A stretch of 12,326 nt of DNA from JAGQTE01 sp964648005 (GTDB lineage: Bacteria > Actinomycetota > Acidimicrobiia > Acidimicrobiales > Acidimicrobilacustridaceae), in NCBI GenBank assembly GCA_964648005.1, contig CAZYKR010000124.1:1-12326 (forward strand), written 5' to 3'. The translations under genes were made by a program, and so were the position numbers. This document shows positions 1 through 6,543 of this stretch, piece by piece. Position 1 is the stretch's first letter, and each line of letters starts with the position of its first letter. The notes under the pieces are model-generated. The model did no database searches, was not told the DNA's origin, and saw only the letters and a program-made list of their open reading frames with translations.

Positions 1-1372
1 CCACGTTGCGGACCGACAGCCCGTAGAAGGCCAGGTCGTAGTGGCTGCGCGCCAGCGGCGACGGCGGCGGCAGGATCACGTCCGCGTGGCGGGTGGTCTC
101 GTTGAGGTACGGGTCGATGCACACCAGCACGTCGAGGTCGGCCAGCGCCGCCTCCATGCGGGTGCTGTCCGGGCATGACCGGGCGGGGTTGCCGGCGACG
201 GTGATCAGCGCCCGCAGCTGCCCCTCGCCGGGCGTCGTGATCTCTTCGGCGAGCGCCGCCACCGGGTACTCGCCCTTGACCTCGGGGTAGCCGCGCACCC
301 GGGTGTGGGAGCGACCGGTGCGAAAGCCCCGACCCGGACCCGGCGTGTGCGGCTTGGCGTGCACACCGTGGGGCCACATCAGGCCGCCGGGCCGGTCGAG
401 GTTGCCGGTGAGGGTCACGACCACGTCGGTGAGCCACGAGGCGAGCGTGCCGAACTCGACGGTGTTCGTGCCCATGCGGCCGTACACGGCGGCGGACGGC
501 GCCGCCGCCAACTCCCGCGCGATGCGGCGCGTCGTCTCCGGGTCGATCCACGTCGCCGCCTCGACCGCCTCCGGGGTGAAGGGCGCCAGCGCCGGCCCGA
601 GCGCGTCGACGCCGTCGAGGTGGGCCGCCGCGTCGCCGAGGTCGACCAGGCCCTCGGAGATGATGACGTGGGCCAGCGCCGCCAACCACGCCGCGTCCCC
701 GCCCGGACGGATCACCAGGTGCTCGTCGGCCATCGCCGCCGTCTTGGTGCGACGGGGATCGACGACGACGAGGCGGCCACCGCGTGCCTGGATCGCCTCG
801 AGGCGTCCGGGGAAGTCCGGCGCCGTGCACAGGCTGCCGTTGGACTCGAGCGGATTGGCCCCGAGCATCAGCAGGTAGTCGGTGCGGTCGAGGTCGGGCA
901 CGGGGATGGCCAGGCCGTTGCCGTAGAGGAAGCCCGACGAGGCGTGGCGCGGCATCTGGTCGACGGTGGACGCCGAGTAGATGTTGGGGGTGCCGAGCGC
1001 CATCAGCAACGCCCGCCCGTAGATGGTCAGCGCGTGGTTGTGGACGTTCGGGTTGCCGAGGTACACCGCCGACGCCTCGCGGCCGTGGGCGTCGAGCACG
1101 GGCAGCAGCAGGCGCTCGACCTCGGCGAAGGCCTCGTCCCAGCTGACCTCGACGTGCACGCCGTCGCGGCGCACCAACGGCGCCCGCAACCGGTCGGGGT
1201 CCTCGTGGAGCTGGCGCAGCGTCGAGCCCTTGGGACAGATGAACCCGTGCGAGAACACGTCGTCGCGATCGCCGCGGATGCGCACGACCGTGTCGCCCTC
1301 CATCGTGACCTCGAGGCCGCAGGTGGCCTCGCACAACGGGCAGGTGCGGTAGTGCGTGGTGCGTTCGGCCAT
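1..1372 (-). CDS. Molybdopterin oxidoreductase, 4Fe-4S type (C-terminus cut off by window edge)
   Basis: The N-terminal 457 residues of a cytoplasmic Mo-bisPGD enzyme of the formate dehydrogenase/nitrate reductase superfamily; full members are usually about 700-760 residues, so about 40% is missing. Seen: an N-terminal 4Fe-4S motif CPLCEATC (C11, C14, C18) closed by C46 in FICPKG, with K48 at the position of the electron-relay Lys of this superfamily. Further cofactor-fold signatures are LGANPLESN (170-178), VVVDPRRTKTA (203-212), TGNLDRPGG (322-330) and AGNPARSCPD (393-402). Where formate dehydrogenases carry Sec/Cys before HGP, this protein reads TVDQMP (D138 at that site), so it is not a standard formate dehydrogenase. 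There is no in-frame TGA and no Tat signal. Start: ATG at 1372, with a G-run (1387-1382) nine bases upstream as ribosome site. It lies 41 bases after the TetR gene, probably co-transcribed. Substrate unknown; oxidation or hydroxylation in the neighbouring aromatic pathway is inference. Confidence 0.9.
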   Translation of the reverse strand, partial: MAERTTHYRTCPLCEATCGLEVTMEGDTVVRIRGDRDDVFSHGFICPKGSTLRQLHEDPDRLRAPLVRRDGVHVEVSWDEAFAEVERLLLPVLDAHGREASAVYLGNPNVHNHALTIYGRALLMALGTPNIYSASTVDQMPRHASSGFLYGNGLAIPVPDLDRTDYLLMLGANPLESNGSLCTAPDFPGRLEAIQARGGRLVVVDPRRTKTAAMADEHLVIRPGGDAAWLAALAHVIISEGLVDLGDAAAHLDGVDALGPALAPFTPEAVEAATWIDPETTRRIARELAAAPSAAVYGRMGTNTVEFGTLASWLTDVVVTLTGNLDRPGGLMWPHGVHAKPHTPGPGRGFRTGRSHTRVRGYPEVKGEYPVAALAEEITTPGEGQLRALITVAGNPARSCPDSTRMEAALADLDVLVCIDPYLNETTRHADVILPPPSPLARSHYDLAFYGLSVRNV

Positions 1373-1413
1373 GACGTTCGACCCCCCGATCGGTGCGGCG
1401 TCCGGCGTCGAGC

Positions 1414-2058
1414 CTACGTCCGGCGCCGGACGACGGCGTCGAGCGTGTCGAGGCGCGACGCCAGATCGGCGACCTCGGCACGCACGGCGTCGCGCTCGTC
1501 GTCGGCCACGTCGGTGATGGCGAACACGAAGTCCTCGAGCGCCGCCCACGCCAGCTGGAGGGCGACCGACGCGCCGACGGTGGCCTTGAACGCCGTCGTG
1601 GGCTCGGCGCCGAGCTGCTCGGCGACGGCCTCCATGGCGCGCCGCGGCACCGAGATGCCGTCGTCGAGCTCGACGGTGGCGAGGGCCAGCTCGCCGTCGA
1701 GGACGCACCGCAGCACGGCACGCCAGTAGCGCTCGTCCTCGGTGAGGCTCAGCGGCGGCGGGATGGCGCCACCGCCGGCACGCTCGGTGGCATGGGCGAA
1801 GTGCTCGGCGGCGAGCCGGCGCATGGCGGCGCGCAGCAGCGGCCCCTTTCCCCCGAAGTAGTGATGGACCTGGCCGTGGTTCACCCCGGCGCGCGCCGCG
1901 ATGTCGCGCACGGAGGCGGCCCGCGGTCCGGACTCGGCGAGCGCGTCGGCGGCGGCGTCGATCAACGCCGCTTCGACGGCAGCTCGTCCTCTGGGTTCGT
2001 CACGATTGGGTTCGTCGCGTTTGGGTTCACCACGAACAGGTCCACCGGTGCGCGCCAT
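1414..2058 (-). CDS. TetR/AcrR-family transcriptional regulator
   Basis: A 214-residue protein of normal TetR length. The N-terminal DNA-binding domain is clear at about residues 27-75: a first helix (AALIDAAADALAESG), then the helix-turn-helix SVRDIAARAGVNHGQVHHYFGGK (49-71), the usual TetR pattern ending in HxYFxxK. The C-terminal ligand-binding part (about 80-214) is helical and not informative about the ligand. The gene starts at the edge of a short divergent region containing an 18-base inverted repeat, so autoregulation and control of the facing dioxygenase operon are likely (inference from position). No Shine-Dalgarno is visible before the ATG, and a -10-like TAGGCT ends six bases upstream, so translation is probably leaderless. 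Odd: before the DNA-binding domain lies a charged tail (residues 9-24) made of repeated RDEP-like units, encoded by three 15-base repeats and using AAA, AAT and AGA codons that are rare in this window. The molybdopterin oxidoreductase follows 41 bases downstream. Confidence 0.93.
   Translation of the reverse strand: MARTGGPVRGEPKRDEPNRDEPRGRAAVEAALIDAAADALAESGPRAASVRDIAARAGVNHGQVHHYFGGKGPLLRAAMRRLAAEHFAHATERAGGGAIPPPLSLTEDERYWRAVLRCVLDGELALATVELDDGISVPRRAMEAVAEQLGAEPTTAFKATVGASVALQLAWAALEDFVFAITDVADDERDAVRAEVADLASRLDTLDAVVRRRT
1993..2037 (-). repeat. Three tandem 15-base repeats in the TetR N-terminal tail
   Basis: On the plus strand three units begin gggttcgtc, gggttcgtc and gggttcacc at 1993, 2008 and 2023, with a period of 15 bases. 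The first two share 12 or more of 15 positions. In the TetR reading frame the units encode RGEP, KRDEP and NRDEP. Because the period is five codons, a gain or loss of a unit keeps the frame. Confidence 0.8.
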
Positions 2059-2064
2059 GGGCTT

Positions 2065-2092
2065 AGCCTACTGTCTAGAAATGTCTAGACAA
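2065..2092 (-). promoter_or_regulatory. Putative leaderless promoter of the TetR gene
   Basis: Read on the minus strand: -35-like TTGTCT (2092-2087), 16-base spacer, -10-like TAGGCT (2070-2065), then six bases to the ATG at 2058. Transcription would start at or next to the A of the start codon, matching the lack of a ribosome site. Both half-sites of the inverted repeat lie between the two boxes or overlap the -35. Predicted by eye only. Confidence 0.5.
2073..2090. promoter_or_regulatory. Perfect 18-base inverted repeat, candidate TetR operator
   Basis: The sequence is GTCTAGA-AATG-TCTAGAC: perfect 7-base arms around a 4-base centre. The right arm is also part of a perfect 10-base palindrome TGTCTAGACA (2082-2091), and the 8-mer TGTCTAGA is directly repeated at 2072 and 2082, exactly one helical turn apart. 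It is AT-richer than its surroundings and sits in the divergent gap beside a TetR gene, the classic place for such an operator. Binding by this TetR is inferred. Confidence 0.7.
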
Positions 2093-2114
2093 GTGACTAG
2101 CTCTCCCGTAGGTT
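2086..2114 (+). promoter_or_regulatory. Putative leaderless promoter of the dioxygenase operon
   Basis: -35-like TAGACA (2086-2091), 17-base spacer, -10-like TAGGTT (2109-2114), and eight bases (GCATCGCC) before the ATG at 2123. The leader has no Shine-Dalgarno, unlike the next three genes of the operon, which have good ones. The -35 lies inside the right arm of the inverted repeat, so a bound repressor would block it. Predicted by eye only. Confidence 0.5.
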
Positions 2115-2122
2115 GCATCGCC

Positions 2123-3076
2123 ATGGCACTCACCGCACTGCTCGACCTGGAGCTGGCCGTCCCCGATCCGGACGTGCTGGCCGCCTTCTGGACGACCCAC
2201 GGGATGAACCCGACGGCACCCGGGGTCCTCGGCACGGCGGACCGGCCGACGCAGCTGCGGCTGCGCGAGGGCAGGTACCGGCACGTCGCCGAGACCCACC
2301 TCGCCTGTGACGACCCCGCCGACCTCGCCGCCATCGCCACGCGCCTCGACGCCCTCGGCGTCCACCACGAGCGCTGCGACGACCGGCCGGCGATCGTCGC
2401 CCACGATCCGATCGGCGATCACGCCGTCATCGTCGAGGTCGCCGAAGCCCCGCCCCTGACGCCACCCGCGTCGCGGCGCGCCAACCGCCCTGGCGCACAC
2501 GACCGGCTCGACCGTCGCTCGACCGCCTGCGTGGGCGCCGCGCCGCACGCGCCCCGCCGCGTCGCCCACGTGGTGTTCGGCACGCCCGATGTCGAGGCGA
2601 GCTGCGCCTTCTACACGGCGCTCGGCTACCGCGTGTCCGACGTCGTCGGCGGCGGCCTCGCCGTGTTCCTGCGCTGCTCGAGCGACCACCACAACCTGCT
2701 GCTGTCCCCGGCGCCCGTGCCGTGCATGAACCACTACGCCGTCGAGCTCGACGACGTGGACGCCATCGGGCTCGCCGCGGCGAAGATCCTGGCCGACCGC
2801 CCCGAGTGCTCCGTCGCCGGGCTCGGACGCCACGTGGTCGGGGCCAACCTGTTCTGGTACCTGCTCGATCCCGCCGGCGGCATGGTCGAGCTCTTCGCCG
2901 ACATGGACCAGATCGTCGACGACGACGCGTGGGAGGCGACCCAGCGACGCGACGACTGGGATCCGTTCACCGTCGCCGCCTGGGCACCCGGCGCACCGGC
3001 GCCCGACTTCTGGCTGCCGAGCGATCTCGACACCATCGTCGCCGGGCGCGCCGCTGCCGGCCTGGAGGTGGCGTGA
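2123..3076 (+). CDS. Type I extradiol ring-cleavage dioxygenase (VOC family)
   Basis: A 317-residue two-domain vicinal-oxygen-chelate protein, the usual size of type I extradiol dioxygenases, which open catechol-type rings next to the hydroxyls using Fe(II) and O2. The N-terminal domain (about 1-110) has the fold pattern but no metal site. An Arg-rich linker (about 115-145) leads to the catalytic domain (about 146-262). There H149 (VAHVVFG), H204 (MNHYAVELDD) and E256 (GGMVELF) form the metal triad. H189, H237 and Y246 have the spacing to H204 and E256 known for second-sphere residues of biphenyl-diol dioxygenase BphC, so the active site looks complete. The tail 263-317 is acidic and Trp-rich. 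Start: the frame is open further upstream, but that part overlaps the TetR gene; ATG 2123 gives the normal domain start and fits the promoter. It is the first gene of a four-gene operon and its TGA overlaps the next ATG by one base. The exact catechol substrate cannot be read from sequence. Confidence 0.9.
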   Translation: MALTALLDLELAVPDPDVLAAFWTTHGMNPTAPGVLGTADRPTQLRLREGRYRHVAETHLACDDPADLAAIATRLDALGVHHERCDDRPAIVAHDPIGDHAVIVEVAEAPPLTPPASRRANRPGAHDRLDRRSTACVGAAPHAPRRVAHVVFGTPDVEASCAFYTALGYRVSDVVGGGLAVFLRCSSDHHNLLLSPAPVPCMNHYAVELDDVDAIGLAAAKILADRPECSVAGLGRHVVGANLFWYLLDPAGGMVELFADMDQIVDDDAWEATQRRDDWDPFTVAAWAPGAPAPDFWLPSDLDTIVAGRAAAGLEVA

Positions 3077-3855
3077 TGGACCTCGGCATCGCCGGCCGCC
3101 ACGCCATCGTGTGCGCGTCGAGCCGCGGCCTCGGTCGTGCCTGTGCCGAGGCCCTCGCCGCCGAGGGGGTACACGTCGTCGTCAACGGCCGGGACCCCGA
3201 GACGCTCGCCGCCACCGCCGCCGACCTCGCCGAGCGCTACCCGGTCTCGGTCGCGCCGGTCGTCGCCGACGTGACGACCCCGGCCGGGCGCGCCGCCCTG
3301 CTCGCCGCCTGCCCCGAGCCCGACATCCTCGTGACCAACAACGCCGGCCCCGCCCCCGGTCGGTTCGAGGACCATGACCTCGACGCCTGGCGCGCCGCGC
3401 TCGAGGCGTCGATGCTCGCCCCGCTCGACCTGATCCAGGCCGTGCTCGGCGGCATGCGCGCCCGCCGGTTCGGACGCATCGTCAACATCACCTCGGCGAT
3501 GGTGAAGTCGCCCCACCCGTTGATGACGCTGTCGATCGGCCCGCGCGCCGGGCTGACCGGGGTGACCAAGGCGCTCGCCCGTCAGGTCGCCGCCGACAAC
3601 GTCACGATCAACAACCTGCTGCCCGAGCGCTTCGACACCGACCGCCAGCGCTCGATGGCCGAGCTCGCCGTCGCCATCGGAGGCGTGACCTGGGAGCAGG
3701 CCCGCGCCGATCAGGTGGCGCAGATCCCGGCCGGCCGCCTCGGACGCCCCGACGAGTTCGGGGCGGCATGCGCCTTCATGTGCTCGGCCGCCGCCGGGTT
3801 CATCACCGGCCAGAACCTCCAGCTCGACGGCGGCGCCTACGAAGGGATCTTCTGA
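3076..3855 (+). CDS. SDR-fold protein lacking the catalytic Tyr/Lys (BKR-like SDR subgroup)
   Basis: A 259-residue short-chain dehydrogenase/reductase-fold protein of classical length. The Rossmann glycine motif is CASSRGLGRA (13-22), the NNAG motif is at 88-91, S140 of the catalytic set is present in VNITSA, and the C-terminus carries the usual LQLDGG (248-253). The YxxxK active-site motif is replaced: in SIGPRAGLTG the Tyr position is S153 and the Lys position R157, correctly spaced from S140. A group of FabG-like SDRs with such R-A/S-G-L-T-G sequences is known and has no perfect catalytic tetrad, so this is a real subfamily rather than a sequencing error. Whether it still does redox chemistry is open. 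The start ATG overlaps the preceding TGA by one base and has a strong ribosome site GGAGGTG (3064-3070), indicating translational coupling. In the operon it may act on the ring-cleavage product or a side-chain carbonyl (inference). Confidence 0.88.
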   Translation: MDLGIAGRHAIVCASSRGLGRACAEALAAEGVHVVVNGRDPETLAATAADLAERYPVSVAPVVADVTTPAGRAALLAACPEPDILVTNNAGPAPGRFEDHDLDAWRAALEASMLAPLDLIQAVLGGMRARRFGRIVNITSAMVKSPHPLMTLSIGPRAGLTGVTKALARQVAADNVTINNLLPERFDTDRQRSMAELAVAIGGVTWEQARADQVAQIPAGRLGRPDEFGAACAFMCSAAAGFITGQNLQLDGGAYEGIF

Positions 3856-3856
3856 C

Positions 3857-4768
3857 ATGCAACTCGTGACCATCCGCACCGACGGCGACCGAACCGACGA
3901 CGACCGCACCACCGGCACCGGCACCGGCACCGGCACCCGCGCCGGACGCGTCGAGGGCGACGACATCGTCCTGCTCGACGCCCCCGACGTCGGCGCGCTG
4001 CTGGCCGCCGGCGATCGGGTCGACCGCAACGCCGACGGCCCGACGGTGACGTTGGCGACCGCCGACCTCGCGCCCGTCGTCCCCCGACCGTCGAAGGTCG
4101 TCTGCGTCGGGCTCAACTACCGCAGCCACATCGCCGAGAGCGGGTTGCCGACACCCGCGGCCCCGAACTGGTTCGCCAAGTTCGCCACGGCGCTGATCGG
4201 ACCGACCGACCCGATCGTGCTGCCGGCGGGCAGCGTCGCCGCCGACTGGGAGGGCGAGCTGGCCATCGTCATCGGCCGGCCCGTGCGCCACGCGTCGCCC
4301 GCCGAGGCCGCCGCCGCCATCGCCGGCTGCTGCGTCGGCAACGACGTGACCATGCGCGACTGGCAGTTCCGCACCGATCAGTGGCTCGCCGGCAAGGCCG
4401 TGGAGGCGACGACGCCGCTTGGCCCGTCCCTGGTCACCGCCGACGAGGTCGGCGACGGCACCGGCCTGACGTTGACCACCACCGTCGACGGTGACGAGGT
4501 CCAGCGCGCCGACACGGCCGACCTCGCCTTCTCGCCCGTCGACCTCATCGTCGACCTGTCGGCCATCACCTCGCTGGCACCAGGCGACGTGATCCTCACC
4601 GGCACCCCCGGTGGCGTGGGCGTGGCGCTGCAACCGCCCCGCTTCCTGGCGCCCGGTTCGGTGGTGACGGTGACCATCGACGGCGTCGGCACGCTCACCA
4701 ACCGCTGCGTCGCCGAGGCCGCGCTGGCCGTCGACGCCGAGGCCGTCGACCACGAGGTGGCGCGATGA
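3857..4768 (+). CDS. Fumarylacetoacetate hydrolase (FAH) family protein
   Basis: A 303-residue FAH-family enzyme. Members hydrolyse, isomerise or decarboxylate the keto-enol acids made by aromatic ring cleavage, using Mg2+ or Mn2+. Visible signatures: VGLNYRSHIAE (84-94, with the family's catalytic-type H91), DWEGELAIVIG (130-140, metal ligands E132 and E134), GNDVTMRDWQ (161-170, metal ligand D163), GKAVEATTPLGP (179-190, K180) and ILTGTPGGVG (246-255). A small N-terminal domain (1-75) is typical of bacterial members of 280-310 residues. Start ATG 3857 is one base after the SDR stop, with ribosome site GAAGGGA (3841-3847). The stop overlaps the next start (ATGA). Odd: residues 19-27 contain a TG-dipeptide repeat encoded by four perfect hexamers, in a loop where this family normally goes straight from the first strand to the next. 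Paired with an extradiol dioxygenase, hydrolysis or isomerisation/decarboxylation of the ring-fission product is likely; the precise reaction is not decidable. Confidence 0.92.
   Translation: MQLVTIRTDGDRTDDDRTTGTGTGTGTRAGRVEGDDIVLLDAPDVGALLAAGDRVDRNADGPTVTLATADLAPVVPRPSKVVCVGLNYRSHIAESGLPTPAAPNWFAKFATALIGPTDPIVLPAGSVAADWEGELAIVIGRPVRHASPAEAAAAIAGCCVGNDVTMRDWQFRTDQWLAGKAVEATTPLGPSLVTADEVGDGTGLTLTTTVDGDEVQRADTADLAFSPVDLIVDLSAITSLAPGDVILTGTPGGVGVALQPPRFLAPGSVVTVTIDGVGTLTNRCVAEAALAVDAEAVDHEVAR
3911..3934 (+). repeat. Hexanucleotide microsatellite (ACCGGC)4
   Basis: Four perfect copies of ACCGGC followed by an imperfect one (acccgc), inside the N-terminal part of the FAH-family gene, encoding alternating Thr-Gly. 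Six bases equal two codons, so slippage changes loop length without breaking the frame. Confidence 0.9.
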
Positions 4769-6543
4769 ACGCCACGACGCCCGCTGCCGCGGCACCGATG
4801 GCGGGGGGCACCGGCATCGGCACCGTGCCCGCCGAGGTCCCGCTGCTGATCGTCGGTGGCGGGCCGGTGGGCCTCGTCGCCGCCGCGCTCGCCGACCGCC
4901 TCGGGGTGCGCGCCGCCGTGGTCGAGCGCCGCCTCGCGCCCCAGGTCCCGCCGGCCGCACACGTGATCAACGCCCGCACATTCGAGATCCTGCGCAGCAT
5001 CGGCGTGGACGGTGCCGCCCTCGACGCCGCCTGCGGGGCGCCCGAGGACGGTGCGTGGGTGCGTTGGGTGACGAGCCTCGTCGGTGACGAGCTCGCCGCC
5101 GTGCCCTTCGAGCGCCAGGGCGACCTCGCCGCGTTGGACGCCGTGACGCCGACGCCGCTGCGCAACCTCTCCCAGCACCGGCTCGAGCCGATCCTGCGCC
5201 GCCACATCGCCCGCGCCCCGGCGGCGCCGCTCCACGCCGGCGGGGCGTTCGTCGGCGCGGTCACCGACGACGAGGGGGTGACGTCCACCGTGGCTGACGC
5301 CGCCACCGGCGCCGCGCGCGCGGTCCGCTGCCGCTACCTCATCGCCGCCGACGGGGCGCGCTCGTCCGTGCGCCAGCAACTCGGCATCGCCATGGAGGGC
5401 CCGGAGCGCCTGGCGGCGTTCGTGTCGATCCACCTGCGCGGCCGCTTCCGTGACCTGCTCGGCGACCGGCCCGCCACCCTGTACTGGATCGACGATCCCG
5501 ACCGCGCCGGGGTCTTCGTCGCCCACGACCTGGATGAGACGCTCGTGTTCATGCACCCGTTCGACCCCGACGCCGAGTCGCTCGACGACTACCCCGCCGA
5601 GCGCTGCTTGGCCATCGCCGAAGCCGCCGCCGGCGCGGCGCTCAACGCCGAGGTGGTGTCGATCTCGCCGTGGACGTTGGCGAGCCAGGTGGCGGATCGA
5701 TACCGGTCGGAGCGCACGTTCCTCGTCGGCGACGCCGCGCACCGGTTCCCGCCGACGGGGGGGCTCGGGCTCAACACGGGTGCCGTCGACGCCCAGAACC
5801 TGGTGTGGAAGCTCGCCGCCGTCCTGGCCGGCTGGGCCCCACCCGAGCTGCTCGACACCTACGAGGCCGAGCGGCGGCCCGTCGCCATCGCCAACGCCGC
5901 GCGCAGCCTGCACAACGCCTCGAAGATGCTCGACGTGTCGACCGCACTCGGCCTGACCGGCGACGCCGATTCCGACCGTGTGGCCTACGCCGCCACCCTG
6001 GCGAGCGACGACGGGCGCGCCCGCGTGCGCGCCGCCGCCGAGGCGCAGGCTGGACACTTCGATCAGCTCGGGCTGCAGCTCGGCTTCCGCCACGGCGGCG
6101 ACGCGCCGGCCCTCGACGAGGTCGAGTCCTACACGCCGACGACGGCGCCCGGCGCGCGGCTTCCCCACGCCTGGGTGATCGACCCCGACGGGGTACGGTG
6201 CTCGACGCTCGACCTGATCCCGCCCGACCGGTTCGTCCTGGTGACGTCGTCGCCGGCGTGGGTCGACGCCGGACGCGCCTGCGCCACCGCCACCCCGGTC
6301 CCGATCGACGTCGTCGCGCTCGATGCCCATGGATCCTGGACCGCCGCCAGCGAGGTCGGCGACGAGGGCGCCGTGCTGGTCCGTCCCGATCAGCACGTCG
6401 CCTGGCGCACGGACCTACCGCCCGATGCCGGCGCTGCGGGCGCGCTCTGCGACGCGCTCGATGCTCTCGTGCGCGGCCGCGACTCGGCCATGATGAGCGG
6501 ATGCTTCGCACGTCGAACCCCATCGCCCGCGGCCAGCGGCTGA
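4765..6543 (+). CDS. FAD-dependent aromatic-ring monooxygenase (group A flavoprotein hydroxylase)
   Basis: A 592-residue single-component flavoprotein of the PHBH/phenol hydroxylase/MhpA type, which hydroxylates phenolic rings using NAD(P)H and O2 in the cytoplasm. Motifs: the FAD dinucleotide fold VPLLIVGGGPVGL (25-37) ending at the acidic E54 of VVER; the DG motif in AADGARSSVRQQLGI (194-208); and the GD motif FLVGDAAHRFPPTGGLGLNTG (319-339) that contacts the FAD ribityl. The C-terminal thioredoxin-like domain common in 500-600-residue members follows (about 440-580). It has a 22-residue low-complexity Ala/Gly/Thr N-terminal extension. The start ATG overlaps the FAH stop (ATGA), with ribosome site GAGGTGG (4754-4760). 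As the last enzyme gene of the operon it probably makes the diol or triol that the first gene product cleaves; the substrate is unknown. The last 43 bases also encode the start of the next gene. Confidence 0.92.
   Translation: MNATTPAAAAPMAGGTGIGTVPAEVPLLIVGGGPVGLVAAALADRLGVRAAVVERRLAPQVPPAAHVINARTFEILRSIGVDGAALDAACGAPEDGAWVRWVTSLVGDELAAVPFERQGDLAALDAVTPTPLRNLSQHRLEPILRRHIARAPAAPLHAGGAFVGAVTDDEGVTSTVADAATGAARAVRCRYLIAADGARSSVRQQLGIAMEGPERLAAFVSIHLRGRFRDLLGDRPATLYWIDDPDRAGVFVAHDLDETLVFMHPFDPDAESLDDYPAERCLAIAEAAAGAALNAEVVSISPWTLASQVADRYRSERTFLVGDAAHRFPPTGGLGLNTGAVDAQNLVWKLAAVLAGWAPPELLDTYEAERRPVAIANAARSLHNASKMLDVSTALGLTGDADSDRVAYAATLASDDGRARVRAAAEAQAGHFDQLGLQLGFRHGGDAPALDEVESYTPTTAPGARLPHAWVIDPDGVRCSTLDLIPPDRFVLVTSSPAWVDAGRACATATPVPIDVVALDAHGSWTAASEVGDEGAVLVRPDQHVAWRTDLPPDAGAAGALCDALDALVRGRDSAMMSGCFARRTPSPAASG

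Noticed and set aside
305..1729. Long plus-strand open frame (474 codons) opposite the molybdopterin oxidoreductase and TetR genes
   Set aside because: Its product is low-complexity Arg/Ala/Gly/Val-rich with no domain signature, while the opposite strand encodes clear motifs throughout. High GC content makes long antisense frames common.
1901..2122. Upstream extension of the dioxygenase to 1901
   Set aside because: It would run antisense through the TetR DNA-binding domain and across the operator, and the added residues are low complexity. ATG 2123 begins at the normal family start.
4378..6396. Minus-strand open frame (672 codons) opposite the FAH-family and hydroxylase genes
   Set aside because: The product is a Gly/Arg/Val-rich shadow without motifs. 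The plus strand shows full FAH and flavoprotein signatures in the same bases.
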